43,870 nucleotides of DNA, taken from positions 1 to 43,870 of IMG/VR virus record IMGVR_UViG_3300021375_000056, one strand, 5' to 3'. The notes under the pieces are model-generated. The model ran no database searches. It was not told the origin of the DNA and saw nothing but the letters and a program-made list of their open reading frames with translations. This DNA comes from a virus. The first letter of the stretch is position 1. Each line of letters opens with the position of its first letter. Positions 7,566 through 15,487 of the stretch are shown here, piece by piece. The translations under genes and the position numbers were made by a program.

Positions 7566-9035
7566 TTAGGAATTAACAGGTGTTCCTGGCCATGTTTGTG
7601 ACAATGAACCATCCCAACGGATAACAGGTGTTTGACCTTGTCTAGCATATGTACTAGGCGACCTATGTTGATAAGTCGTTGGTGTTTGACCTTGTCTTGC
7701 ATATGTAGAAGGACTTCTATGTTGATAAGTCGTTGGTGTCTGACCTTGTCTAGCATATGTAGAAGGACTCTGATGTTGATATGTAAGAGGTGTCTGACTA
7801 TTTGCAGGATGTCTGTAAGTAAACGGACTTCTATGGTCATATGTTAAAGGAGACCTGTGGTCATATGTCAACGGACTTCTATGGTCATATGTAAATGGAG
7901 TCTGATTATTTCTTATAAACGGATTCTGAGCATTTACAGGATTCTGATAGTTTGCTGTTGTTTGTCTGTTTCTAATATTAGGTTCTTGTTGAGCTCTGAT
8001 ATTAGGTTCTTGTTGAGCTCTGATATTAGGTTCTTGTGCATTTCTAATAAACGGATTTTGTGCGTTTGCAATATAAGGTGTTTGTGCATCTCTAATATTA
8101 GGTTGTTGCGTTACCGTTTGACCTGAACGAATATTAGGTTCTTGTTGAGCTCTGATATTAGGTTGTTGTGCATTACTAGGTGACTGACCATCTCTAATAT
8201 TAGGCTCTTGTTGATTCTTAATAGTAGGTTGTTGAGCAGTCTGTTGTTTGTTTCTAATATTAGGTTCTTGTTGTGACCTTATGTTTGGTTCTTGTGCTGA
8301 CTGTTGTGCTGAACGAATATTAGGTTCTTGTTGACTTCTGATATTAGGTTCTTGAGCATTACTAGTTGTTTGTCTGTTTCTAATATTAGGTTCTTGTTGA
8401 CTTCTGATATTAGGTTGTTGTGCATTAGAAGTGTTTTGTCTGTTTGCAATATAAGGTGTTTGTGCATTTCTGATATTAGGTTCTTGAGCTGCACTAGCCG
8501 CTTGTGCGTTAGCAATGTAAGGAGTCTGGAAGTTTCTTATATTTGGTTCTTGAGCAGACTGTTGAATGTTTCTTATATTAGGTTCTTGTTTGTTCTTAAT
8601 TGTAGGTTGCTGAGCATTACTAGGTGTTTGTCTGTCTCTAATATTAGGTTCTTGGTTTGTCCTAATATTTGGTTCTTGTGCGTGTCTAATAACAGGATGC
8701 TGAGCACTTCTATTTGGTAGATGCTGTTGAGCACTTGCAATATACGGACTCTGGAAAGTATAAGGATTCTGATATGTATAAGGTTGTTGATGGTGAGCGC
8801 TGTAAGGCGACTGATAATTTCTAATATTAGGTTGTTGATTATTCGCAATGTACGGACTCTGGAAAGTATAAGGTTGTTGACCAGTATAGGGTTGTTGACC
8901 ACTCGCAATATAAGGCGATTGATATGTAAACGGTTGTTGACCGGTATAAGGTTGCTGACCATTAGCAATAGACGGAGTTTGCACATTAGAAGTACTTGGC
9001 GATTGAGTATGCCCAATTAAAGGTTGCTGTGGCAT
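7566..9035 (-). CDS. Proline-repeat fibre protein (QEPNIRN type)
   Basis: This 489-residue protein is almost entirely short repeats centred on proline. The first quarter has Q-Q-P-Y-T and Q-S-P-Y-I-A units, the middle is dominated by QEPNIRxx and QQPTIKN units, and the end has YDHRSPLT and YQHRSPST units. Distances between successive prolines are 6, 8, 10, 12 or 14 residues, with one odd step (7) near 'HLPNRSAQHP'. Composition is rich in Q, N, R, P, S, T, Y and nearly devoid of Cys and acidic residues. No membrane segment or enzymatic motif is visible. A strong AAAGGAG ribosome site precedes the ATG. I infer an extended virion fibre or adhesin; the family is not one I can name. Confidence 0.75.
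   Translation of the reverse strand: MPQQPLIGHTQSPSTSNVQTPSIANGQQPYTGQQPFTYQSPYIASGQQPYTGQQPYTFQSPYIANNQQPNIRNYQSPYSAHHQQPYTYQNPYTFQSPYIASAQQHLPNRSAQHPVIRHAQEPNIRTNQEPNIRDRQTPSNAQQPTIKNKQEPNIRNIQQSAQEPNIRNFQTPYIANAQAASAAQEPNIRNAQTPYIANRQNTSNAQQPNIRSQQEPNIRNRQTTSNAQEPNIRSQQEPNIRSAQQSAQEPNIRSQQEPNIRNKQQTAQQPTIKNQQEPNIRDGQSPSNAQQPNIRAQQEPNIRSGQTVTQQPNIRDAQTPYIANAQNPFIRNAQEPNIRAQQEPNIRAQQEPNIRNRQTTANYQNPVNAQNPFIRNNQTPFTYDHRSPLTYDHRSPLTYDHRSPFTYRHPANSQTPLTYQHQSPSTYARQGQTPTTYQHRSPSTYARQGQTPTTYQHRSPSTYARQGQTPVIRWDGSLSQTWPGTPVNS
7620..9030 (-). repeat. Coding short tandem repeats, mostly 24-base units
   Basis: The DNA encoding the 489-residue fibre repeats near-identical words. On the plus strand 'ctaatattaggttcttgt' recurs many times, interspersed with 'ggacttctatggtcatatg'-type words. 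Most units are 24 bases (8 codons), some 18, keeping frame. The reuse of the same codons suggests expansion by recombination or slippage. Confidence 0.85.
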
Positions 9036-9082
9036 TAGATTTTACTCCTTTCTTTTAATTTGATTATAGACATCTTCATTTC

Positions 9083-11185
9083 CTACTTTCCAAGTTGCGG
9101 TACGCCTTGATTGTTAAAGTTATGCGCCAACATACCATTAACAAAAAAGTTCGAGTTATCTTCAATATCAGTTAAGTTATAAACTTCCATTTCTGAATGT
9201 TCTTCTACTGATACTATCTCTAATCCTATCTCATCTTGTCTATCAAACATTATGCCATCTAACATACTGAATATACTATCTCCAACTGTAAGTTCATGTG
9301 TTTCTATATCTTCCATCCAACTATGTTCTTTGACTGATTTCTCAACATCAAATGCACCCCATTCGCCATTACTTAGCATCAATGGGTGAGTATCAGTCAT
9401 CTGTAGAATTCTACCATCTGAGAATGTTATATCCCATATAGAACTGATTGGTTGAGGATTAATTTTTTGTATTCTCTTAGGTTCAAGTAATTTAGTACTT
9501 TCGTTCCAAGACATGACCCATTGACCAACAACACATGACTCGATAGGTGCATGTGAACCATCGCCTAACCATATCATTGAACCTGGAGCGAAGCAACCTC
9601 CGCCGCCTCCGCCACCACCAAAGGTAAACGGATTTCTGAATGAATAAGCTGCAGGTGACCGATTGTTTGCAATCGAAGGCGTTCTATGGTTATAAGTGAA
9701 AGGAGCTCTTGCACTAAATGGGTTTCTAGCAGCGTTAGGTTGTCTAGCATTATAAGTGAAAGGAGCTCTTGCACTAAATGGGTTTCTAGCAGAGTTTGGT
9801 TGTCTTGCGTTGTATGTACTAGGCGACCTATGATTATATGTGTTAGGTTGTCTTGCACCGTATATACTAGGATTTCTAGCATTTAATGGTTGTCTAGCAT
9901 TATTCGGTTCTCTTGCCTGGTATATATAAGGTGACCTATGTTGATAGATATTAGGTTGTCTATGGTCATATGTAAACGGTGACCTATGATTATATGTAGA
10001 AGGCGACCTATGGTCATAAGTAGACGGATTACGATATGTAAAGGGTGACCTATGGTCATATGTAAACGGTGACCTATGTTGATAGGTAAATGGACTTCTA
10101 TAAGGTGACCTGTGGTCATATGTACCAGGTTGTCTATTATTGTAAGTACTCGGATTCTGGTAAATACTTGGCGACTGATGCTGATAACTACTAGGTTGTC
10201 TGTTCTGATAAGTACTCGGATTCTGGTAAATACTTGGCGACTGATGCTGATATGTCAACGGACTTCTATGATTGTAAGTACTTGGATTCTGATAGATACT
10301 TGGCGACTGATGCTGATATGTCAACGGACTTCTATGTTGATAGATAAACGGACTTCTATAAGGTGACCTATGGTCATATGTCAACGGACTTCTATGGTCA
10401 TATGTAAATGGACTTCTATAAGGTGACCTATGGTCATATGTTAAAGGAGACCTGTGATTGTAAGTAAACGGATTACGATATGTCAACGGACTTCTATGGT
10501 CATATGTCAACGGACTTCTATGTTGATAGATAAACGGACTTCTATAAGGTGACCTATGGTCATATGTACTAGGTTGCCTATTACTATATGTTGACGGACT
10601 TCTATGGTCATAAGTAAATGGTGACCTGTGTTGATATGTCAACGGACTTCTATGGTTGTATGTCAACGGACTTCTATGTTGATATGTAGAAGGATTCTGA
10701 TATGTTCTAGGGTCTCTATATGTAGAAGGCGACCTATGTTGATATGTACCAGGTTGTCTACCATCTCTAATATTAGGTTCTTGTTGTGACCTAATATTTG
10801 GTTCTTGTTGATTTCTTATATTAGGTTCTTGTGCATTTACTGGATTTTGATAAATCGCAGGTTGTCTTCTATCTCTAATATTAGGTTCTTGTGCATTAGC
10901 AATATAAGGATAAGGATTCTGTTTGTTTCTTATATTGGGTTCTTGTGCATTAGCAATATAAGGATAAGGATTCTGTTTGTTTCTTATATTGGGTTCTTGT
11001 GCGTTTGCGATATAAGGATAAGGTTGTTGAACACTCTGTTGTCCAGAAGCATTATTCCAACCTGTAGGTGTTTTCACATAAATCTGGTCTGCAGCTTTCC
11101 ATGTGCCTGAGTCTGTTTTTACCCATGCACCTCGGGTGCTATTCCAACCGGTTGGTGTTTTTACCTTTTGTGAGCCTGTCGCCAT
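9083..11185 (-). CDS. Proline-repeat fibre protein with C-terminal intein-like Hint domain
   Basis: This 700-residue protein has three parts. Residues 1-50 contain two 'VKTPTGWN' units around 'GAWVKTDSGTWKAADQIYVK'. Residues 50-520 are proline-centred repeats: PYIANAQEPNIRN first, then long runs of YDHRSPxT, then ARQP/ARNP units. After eight glycines, residues 531-689 form a Hint (Hedgehog/intein) domain: block A 'CFAPGSMIWLGDG' with C531, block B 'TDTH' at 597-600, and block G 'VNGMLAHN' with H688-N689. The residue after N689 is Phe, not Cys/Ser/Thr, and there is no homing endonuclease. Ordinary protein splicing is therefore unlikely; autocleavage or transfer, as in bacterial intein-like domains, is more plausible. 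Only 11 residues follow. An AATAAATA box lies 26 bases upstream. Confidence 0.85.
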   Translation of the reverse strand: MATGSQKVKTPTGWNSTRGAWVKTDSGTWKAADQIYVKTPTGWNNASGQQSVQQPYPYIANAQEPNIRNKQNPYPYIANAQEPNIRNKQNPYPYIANAQEPNIRDRRQPAIYQNPVNAQEPNIRNQQEPNIRSQQEPNIRDGRQPGTYQHRSPSTYRDPRTYQNPSTYQHRSPLTYNHRSPLTYQHRSPFTYDHRSPSTYSNRQPSTYDHRSPYRSPFIYQHRSPLTYDHRSPLTYRNPFTYNHRSPLTYDHRSPYRSPFTYDHRSPLTYDHRSPYRSPFIYQHRSPLTYQHQSPSIYQNPSTYNHRSPLTYQHQSPSIYQNPSTYQNRQPSSYQHQSPSIYQNPSTYNNRQPGTYDHRSPYRSPFTYQHRSPFTYDHRSPFTYRNPSTYDHRSPSTYNHRSPFTYDHRQPNIYQHRSPYIYQAREPNNARQPLNARNPSIYGARQPNTYNHRSPSTYNARQPNSARNPFSARAPFTYNARQPNAARNPFSARAPFTYNHRTPSIANNRSPAAYSFRNPFTFGGGGGGGGCFAPGSMIWLGDGSHAPIESCVVGQWVMSWNESTKLLEPKRIQKINPQPISSIWDITFSDGRILQMTDTHPLMLSNGEWGAFDVEKSVKEHSWMEDIETHELTVGDSIFSMLDGIMFDRQDEIGLEIVSVEEHSEMEVYNLTDIEDNSNFFVNGMLAHNFNNQGVPQLGK
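9119..9595 (-). other. Hint (intein-like) domain coding segment, C531 to N689
   Basis: The segment starts at the Cys codon (bases 9595-9593) directly after the glycine linker and ends at the Asn codon (9121-9119). Splicing blocks A, B, F and G are recognisable, including the catalytic first Cys, the block B Thr/His and the terminal His-Asn. The next codon encodes Phe. The domain is about 159 residues, the size of a mini-intein without endonuclease. Confidence 0.85.
9640..11045 (-). repeat. Coding short tandem repeats, mostly YxHRSP units
   Basis: On the plus strand 'ggacttctatggtcatatg', 'ggtgacctatggtcatatg' and 'tactaggttgtct' words recur throughout. Units are 24 bases with interspersed 12- and 18-base units. 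Repeat classes are arranged in blocks: EPNIR type near the protein N-terminus, HRSP type in the middle, ARQP/ARNP type next to the Hint domain. Confidence 0.85.
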
Positions 11186-11211
11186 ATTATATAGTCCTTA
11201 AAATACTATTC

Positions 11212-11219
11212 TATTTATT
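11212..11219 (-). promoter_or_regulatory. Late-type promoter box for the Hint fibre gene
   Basis: The minus strand reads AATAAATA, seven of eight matches to TATAAATA, 26 bases before the ATG of the Hint-containing fibre. It overlaps the end of the preceding 874-residue fibre gene. Confidence 0.5.
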
Positions 11220-13842
11220 AAGAGTAAAGAACCCATAAATCGCCAACTGCGCCATCACTTCCGCCTGGAGCTGATGTTGACTGATATATGTTTCTCGCTG
11301 TGCCACCACTGTTTGTTGCATTTGTAATTGTCAATGCGCCAGTGTTTACTGCACTTGGTGTAATCGTTAAATCACCACTTGATGCACCTGTAAATGTTCC
11401 TGTTCCGAATGTGACTGCATCAGCACTTTCATCCCAACCAATAAATACATTGGCATCACTTCCTCTTTCAATAACAAAACCTGCATCGCCTGAAGCAGAA
11501 CCACTATTACCTGTCCCTAACTCTATAAGTTGGTCTTCGATAGTTGTATTTGTTGAAGAGTTGGTTACTGTTGTACCATTAACTGTTAAGTTGCCTGAAA
11601 GAACTAAGTTTCCAAATTCAACATTGTCTGAAGTACCAACTGCCTGTCCAATAGATACTGTTGATGTTGCGCCCTCACCAGAACCACTTACTGAGATACC
11701 AGTTCCTGCACTTACAGCGGCAATATAATTACCTGTTGTGTCTGTTCCAAGTGCAACTGAGTTAGCAGCGACTGTAGCAGAGATACTAACATCACCTAAG
11801 TTGGTCATTGTAGCAGAACCTGTCACATCGCCTGTCAAGGATATTGTTGGATCATTAACATTCAAATCGATTGTACCATCTGCATCTTGATATGTTGCAG
11901 TAATACCACTTTCAGTATTACTTGAGAACATCGCCCCAGCGATATCTTGCACATTCTCTGTTGATAATTGAGTGTTAGTTGTTGTGACTGAACCACCCAA
12001 TGCAACTGATTGACCATCGATTGTTATCGTACTATTAGCAAGTTTTGCGTTTGCAATTGAACCTGCAAGTTTAGATTGATTGATAGAACCTGCCAACATG
12101 TCATTTGTTATAGCGTCAGTTCCAATCACAAAGTCAAGATTACCATCTGTATCGTCATATGATACAGATATACCTGTTTCAGTACCATCTAACATACCAC
12201 CAACAATGTCTTCGACTTGTTCTGTTGTTAATTGTGTATTTGTTGTAGTTATTGAACCACCAAGTGATACTGCTGTACCATCAATAGTGATTGCTGAGTT
12301 AGCAAGTTTCGCATTTGTAATGCCACCTGCAAGTTTACCTTCATTGATTGACCCTGCCAACATGGCATTCGTAATACCAAGTGCTTTTACTTGAACTGCA
12401 TCTGAGTCTAATTCGATTGAACTATCGTCAACCCCTACTGCAAGAACACCACTTGAGAATGAAAGACCATTACCAGCGACTGAAGAAGATAATGCGATAT
12501 CATTTGCGTTTGCAGTAATACCGTCTCCCCCAATAACATTAACTGTCACATCACCAGCAGTTCCCCCACCAGTCATACCAGTTCCAGCAACTACTGAAGA
12601 AATATCACCAGCATCGTTTGTGAAACTAATTACACCAGTTGAGTTATCGTATGATAAATCTCCCCCAGCAGATATTAAACCCCTAACATGTGATGTTGAT
12701 ACTGCAAGGTCGATTGCACCGTCACCAGCATCATCGTAAGTTGCTGTAAGACCAGTGTGTGAACCGTTGGTTGCAAACTGAGTACCAACTGTATCTTGTA
12801 TATTCTCGTAAGGTACTCTAATCTCTAAACTATTATTTGCATCGTCATATGTCATAGCGACATTGACACCAGCATTTAGTAAACCACTTACTCTATCGTC
12901 TACTCTTTCATTTGTAAAGTATAGATTTGATGAACCTTCAGTGATTTCGTCTGTATTATCTTTACCTGCAACTGAAGCGTCTACATATGCCTTAATACTT
13001 TGTTGCGTTGCAAGATGAGTATTACTATTAGAAGACATGTTGTCTTGGTCTAAGACAGCAGTACCCGAAACTGTTCCATTTAGAATTGGAGTCGTTATTG
13101 TTTTGTTTGTTAAGTTTTGTGCGGTACTTAAATCTGCTGTTATCGAAGTATCGATTGTCACATCGTCTGCGTTTGCGATAAGACCATTACCTGCAACAAC
13201 ATTTACAGTGACATCGCCACTTGTTCCACCACCTGTTAAACCAGTTCCTGCAACAACACTTGTCACATCACCAACTTGTCCATTAAGTGTAAGTGTTCCA
13301 GCGGAATCATCATATGTAGATGTAATTCCTGTTCCAGCAACTATTAATGCATTAACTCTGTCATCTACTCTTTCGTTTGTGTAGTATAGGTTACTTGAAC
13401 CTTCTGTTATTTCGTCTGTATTATCTTTAGCGGCAACAGATGCATCAACATATGCTTTGATTGATTGTTGAGTAGCGGCATGAACATCTGAGTTAGATGC
13501 CATGTTGTCTTCATCTTTGAAGTTGATTGCAATGTCGTCTGCATTTACAGTAATACCTGTACCAGCACCAATGTTTAGTGTTGCATCACCTGAACTTGCA
13601 GTACCAGTTAAACCAGCACCAGCGTTCACACCTGTGATGTCACCTTGTTGTCCGTTAATTGTTAGTGTGCCAGCAGCGTCATCATATGTTAATGAAATAC
13701 CTGTTCCAGCAGTTAATAGAGAATCAACTCTATCGTCAACTGCCTCGTTGACAGCTGCGCCAGTAATTAAACCAGCAGATGTTATGACCTCAGTAGTTCC
13801 TACTGTTAGACCATTTTTGATTATGAAATTTTTACTTGTCAT
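11218..13842 (-). CDS. Large tail-fibre protein with repeated modules
   Basis: This 874-residue protein is a typical marine myovirus tail fibre: low in Cys, rich in G, T, S, D, N. The N-terminus (FIIKNGLTVGTTEVITSAG) matches the short 72-residue protein encoded just upstream. Residues 112-162 and 267-317 repeat a unit containing 'ATQQSIKAYVDASVA' and 'EITEGSSNLYYTNERVDDRV'. A second pair later repeats 'GSINEGKLAG..NAKLANS.ITIDG..V.LGGS'. The C-terminal region 'SGNLTVNGTTVTN..TNTTIEDQLIELGTG' leads to a chaperone- or tip-like end 'GGTARNIYQSTSAPGGSDG...GDLWVLYS', common in phage fibres. The ATG overlaps the upstream stop by one base. Likely role: receptor-binding fibre. Confidence 0.8.
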   Translation of the reverse strand: MTSKNFIIKNGLTVGTTEVITSAGLITGAAVNEAVDDRVDSLLTAGTGISLTYDDAAGTLTINGQQGDITGVNAGAGLTGTASSGDATLNIGAGTGITVNADDIAINFKDEDNMASNSDVHAATQQSIKAYVDASVAAKDNTDEITEGSSNLYYTNERVDDRVNALIVAGTGITSTYDDSAGTLTLNGQVGDVTSVVAGTGLTGGGTSGDVTVNVVAGNGLIANADDVTIDTSITADLSTAQNLTNKTITTPILNGTVSGTAVLDQDNMSSNSNTHLATQQSIKAYVDASVAGKDNTDEITEGSSNLYFTNERVDDRVSGLLNAGVNVAMTYDDANNSLEIRVPYENIQDTVGTQFATNGSHTGLTATYDDAGDGAIDLAVSTSHVRGLISAGGDLSYDNSTGVISFTNDAGDISSVVAGTGMTGGGTAGDVTVNVIGGDGITANANDIALSSSVAGNGLSFSSGVLAVGVDDSSIELDSDAVQVKALGITNAMLAGSINEGKLAGGITNAKLANSAITIDGTAVSLGGSITTTNTQLTTEQVEDIVGGMLDGTETGISVSYDDTDGNLDFVIGTDAITNDMLAGSINQSKLAGSIANAKLANSTITIDGQSVALGGSVTTTNTQLSTENVQDIAGAMFSSNTESGITATYQDADGTIDLNVNDPTISLTGDVTGSATMTNLGDVSISATVAANSVALGTDTTGNYIAAVSAGTGISVSGSGEGATSTVSIGQAVGTSDNVEFGNLVLSGNLTVNGTTVTNSSTNTTIEDQLIELGTGNSGSASGDAGFVIERGSDANVFIGWDESADAVTFGTGTFTGASSGDLTITPSAVNTGALTITNATNSGGTARNIYQSTSAPGGSDGAVGDLWVLYS

Positions 13843-14060
13843 TAGATAGTGCCTCCATCAATGGTGGCGTTAGATAGTCTCGTATCAAATGAAGAGTTGA
13901 ATCTTGAAGTAGTCATATACAGATTTGTTGAACCCTCTGATATATCATCTGAATCCACATTGGATAACGCACCTGGTACGATTTTTCCACTTGAATTAAT
14001 GACTTCAGATGACCCTACTGATAACCCATACTCGATTACAAATGTTTGTGTTGTTGCCAT
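13842..14060 (-). CDS. Short fibre-module protein ending in IDGGTI
   Basis: This 72-residue protein looks like a miniature fibre. Residues 4-30 (TQTFVIEYGLSVGSSEVINSSGK) are homologous to the N-terminus of the 874-residue fibre that follows, and 'DISEGSTNLYMTTSRFNS' matches that fibre's EITEGSSNLYYTNER unit. It ends in 'ATIDGGTI', as do two other fibre genes here (IDGGTF). A perfect TATAAATA box lies 41 bases upstream, and its stop overlaps the next ATG by one base (TAATG), so it is translationally coupled to the large fibre. It may be a duplicated attachment module, an N-terminal adaptor or a regulatory leader peptide. Conservation would be needed to choose. Confidence 0.65.
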   Translation of the reverse strand: MATTQTFVIEYGLSVGSSEVINSSGKIVPGALSNVDSDDISEGSTNLYMTTSRFNSSFDTRLSNATIDGGTI

Positions 14061-14101
14061 TTCTTGTGTCCTTTTGTAAAAGTATTAGTAATTAATACTA
14101 T

Positions 14102-14109
14102 TATTTATA
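14102..14109 (-). promoter_or_regulatory. T4-type late promoter box for the 72/874-residue fibre pair
   Basis: The minus strand reads TATAAATA exactly, 41 bases before the ATG of the 72-residue gene, in the 109-base gap after the 272-residue fibre gene. Confidence 0.78.
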
Positions 14110-14152
14110 GATTGGTGTCGTTCTAAAGACCTCATTTTCCCTAATAAAATTC

Positions 14153-14170
14153 AATTAGTTATAACTAATT
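14153..14170 (-). terminator. Perfect AT-rich palindrome at the end of the 272-residue fibre gene
   Basis: The 18 bases AATTAGTTATAACTAATT are their own reverse complement and touch the stop codon of the upstream gene. On the minus strand they are followed by GAATTTT. A weak hairpin terminator is possible, but the stem is all A/T with one G/C pair per arm, so a protein-binding palindrome is an alternative. Confidence 0.4.
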
Positions 14171-14988
14171 TATACAGCGTGGTCTATTCGCTTAAAATTA
14201 TAAACTGTGGAGTTTGTACTGGCAGAAGTGACTCTCAATCTGAGATTGCCTGAGTTGATATCTACTGAGAAACTTCCTAACTCACTAGATGTACCTTGTA
14301 GGACTGTACCAAACTGCGTTATACTTGCGTTAGTACCATCGTGTATTACATGAACCTCTGTTATCTCATAATCGCCACCAGTAGCGTCTGAGACTGTTAT
14401 AGTATATTTTGCACCTCTATAACTTGCAATTGCCATCGTATCTAAATTTGTGATAGTAGTAGAAGTTGTAGTGACTGTACCAGATGTTAAACCTGAACCA
14501 GCATCTTGGAAAGACAAAGTACCAGAACCATTAGTCATTAAGACTTGGTTGTTAGAACCATCTGAAGTTGGATATAGTAATCCACCTGCTGTTAGTGTTG
14601 AAGAAGTTAAGTCTCCAAGTTTTAAATCAGCAAGTGCATAACCAGAACCACTAGTATTAACTGTTGTTCCTGGTTCTACTTCTAGTCCATCAAATAATGT
14701 CCATGTTGAATCAGTTGCATCTCTGAATAGTCCTGTGTATTCTGAAGCATTGCCGTCTGATAAACCATCGTTGTAGTTTCCGTAGAAACCAATATCGATT
14801 AGGTCTGAACTAGTATTTTGATTTGCAAACTCAAACATTGAGTCGCCAACAGATGTTGTTGTAGAATTAACTGTTAAAGTTGTCCCTGTAACCGTTAAGT
14901 CACCTGCAACTGTTAAATCGCCATCTACTTGGGTGTTTAGTTTTGACTGTACACCTAAATCTGCGAAAAATTTTACTTTCGATGCCAT
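14170..14988 (-). CDS. Tail-fibre protein with shared C-terminal domain (272 residues)
   Basis: This protein has a fibre-type N-terminal region with the repeated 'GDLTVAGDLTVTGTTLTVNSTT' pattern that follows the trimeric stem of many marine phage fibres, then 'LLYPTSDGSNNQVLMTNGSG' linker units. Residues from about 190 (YRGAKYTITVSDATGGDY...) form a C-terminal domain clearly homologous to the C-termini of the next two upstream genes (136 and 274 residues), with shared 'IHDGTNA...TQFGT' and 'VDINSGNLRL...TNSTV' segments. It probably forms a receptor-contacting tip or trimerisation domain. A CATAAATA box ends exactly five bases before the ATG, predicting a leaderless mRNA, and no Shine-Dalgarno sequence is seen at normal spacing. 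Confidence 0.75.
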   Translation of the reverse strand: MASKVKFFADLGVQSKLNTQVDGDLTVAGDLTVTGTTLTVNSTTTSVGDSMFEFANQNTSSDLIDIGFYGNYNDGLSDGNASEYTGLFRDATDSTWTLFDGLEVEPGTTVNTSGSGYALADLKLGDLTSSTLTAGGLLYPTSDGSNNQVLMTNGSGTLSFQDAGSGLTSGTVTTTSTTITNLDTMAIASYRGAKYTITVSDATGGDYEITEVHVIHDGTNASITQFGTVLQGTSSELGSFSVDINSGNLRLRVTSASTNSTVYNFKRIDHAV

Positions 14989-14993
14989 GGTGT

Positions 14994-15001
14994 TATTTAT
15001 G
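14994..15001 (-). promoter_or_regulatory. Late-type promoter box five bases from an ATG
   Basis: The minus strand reads CATAAATA-ACACC-ATG. The box and spacer are nearly identical to those at 3154-3161 (CATAAATA-ACACT-ATG), although the genes are unrelated. It follows directly after a terminator, consistent with a new transcription start. Confidence 0.6.
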
Positions 15002-15017
15002 TAATTTCTCTACCGAC

Positions 15018-15047
15018 AAAAAAAGGGGACTCTGAAGTCCCCCTTTT
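15018..15047 (-). terminator. Rho-independent terminator after the 136-residue fibre gene
   Basis: On the minus strand the sequence forms GGGGACT-TCAG-AGTCCCC followed by seven T. The seven-pair GC-rich stem, tetraloop and T-run make a textbook intrinsic terminator. It sits 19 bases beyond the stop of the 136-residue gene and just before the promoter box of the next gene. Confidence 0.8.
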
Positions 15048-15065
15048 CATAATATATTACTGAAT

Positions 15066-15476
15066 TTAAGCTTCGACTGTAGTTCTGTTAAACTTAATAA
15101 CCGTTGAGTTTGTACCCGCCGGTGTACATAGTAGTCTAACATTGTCTCCATTAATGTCTGCATCAAATGTCGCTAAGTTAGTATCTTTAAGCGTTCCGTA
15201 TTGTGTTAATGTCACGGTAGAACCATCGTGTACTAACATTATCTCTGTTGAGTGGAAATTACTTCCCTCTGACATCGCCACGATATATCTCGCAGCTCTA
15301 TAGGTAGCATGAGCAAAGTTATCAAGTGAGAATTCAGTAGTAGCAGTTTTAGTGATACCACCTGTTGTTGTATTCTCGTCTTGAATTTCTTTATCTGTTT
15401 CTAACCTATCTGTACTAGAGTTATAAGACATGTGACGGATGAATTCAGCGAGTTTAAAACTTCTTGTTATAGCCAT
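15066..15476 (-). CDS. Short fibre-tip-like protein (136 residues)
   Basis: This 136-residue protein is essentially a stand-alone copy of the C-terminal domain found in the neighbouring 272- and 274-residue fibres: 'YRAARYIVAMSEGS', 'STEIMLVHDGSTVTLTQYGT', 'FDADINGDNVRLLCTPAGTNSTV'. A short N-terminal segment (MAITRSFKLAEFIRHMSYNS) precedes it. It has an AGGGGGA-type ribosome site, lies 11 bases after the upstream gene, and is followed by a strong terminator, so it closes a transcription unit with the 544- and 274-residue genes. A tail-fibre or tip role is inferred from homology to its neighbours only. Confidence 0.7.
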   Translation of the reverse strand: MAITRSFKLAEFIRHMSYNSSTDRLETDKEIQDENTTTGGITKTATTEFSLDNFAHATYRAARYIVAMSEGSNFHSTEIMLVHDGSTVTLTQYGTLKDTNLATFDADINGDNVRLLCTPAGTNSTVIKFNRTTVEA

Positions 15477-15487
15477 TTTCTATCCCC

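Noticed and set aside
8328-8720. Plus-strand open frames opposite the repeat genes (also 19154-19900 and others)
   Set aside because: They are shadows of the repeats: a stop-free antisense frame is propagated with each unit. The peptides are low-complexity (I, L, R, S) with no start context.
7620-11045. Regular DNA repeats resembling a CRISPR-like or minisatellite array
   Set aside because: The units are multiples of three bases, keep one long minus-strand reading frame, and lack unique spacers; they are coding repeats of fibre proteins.
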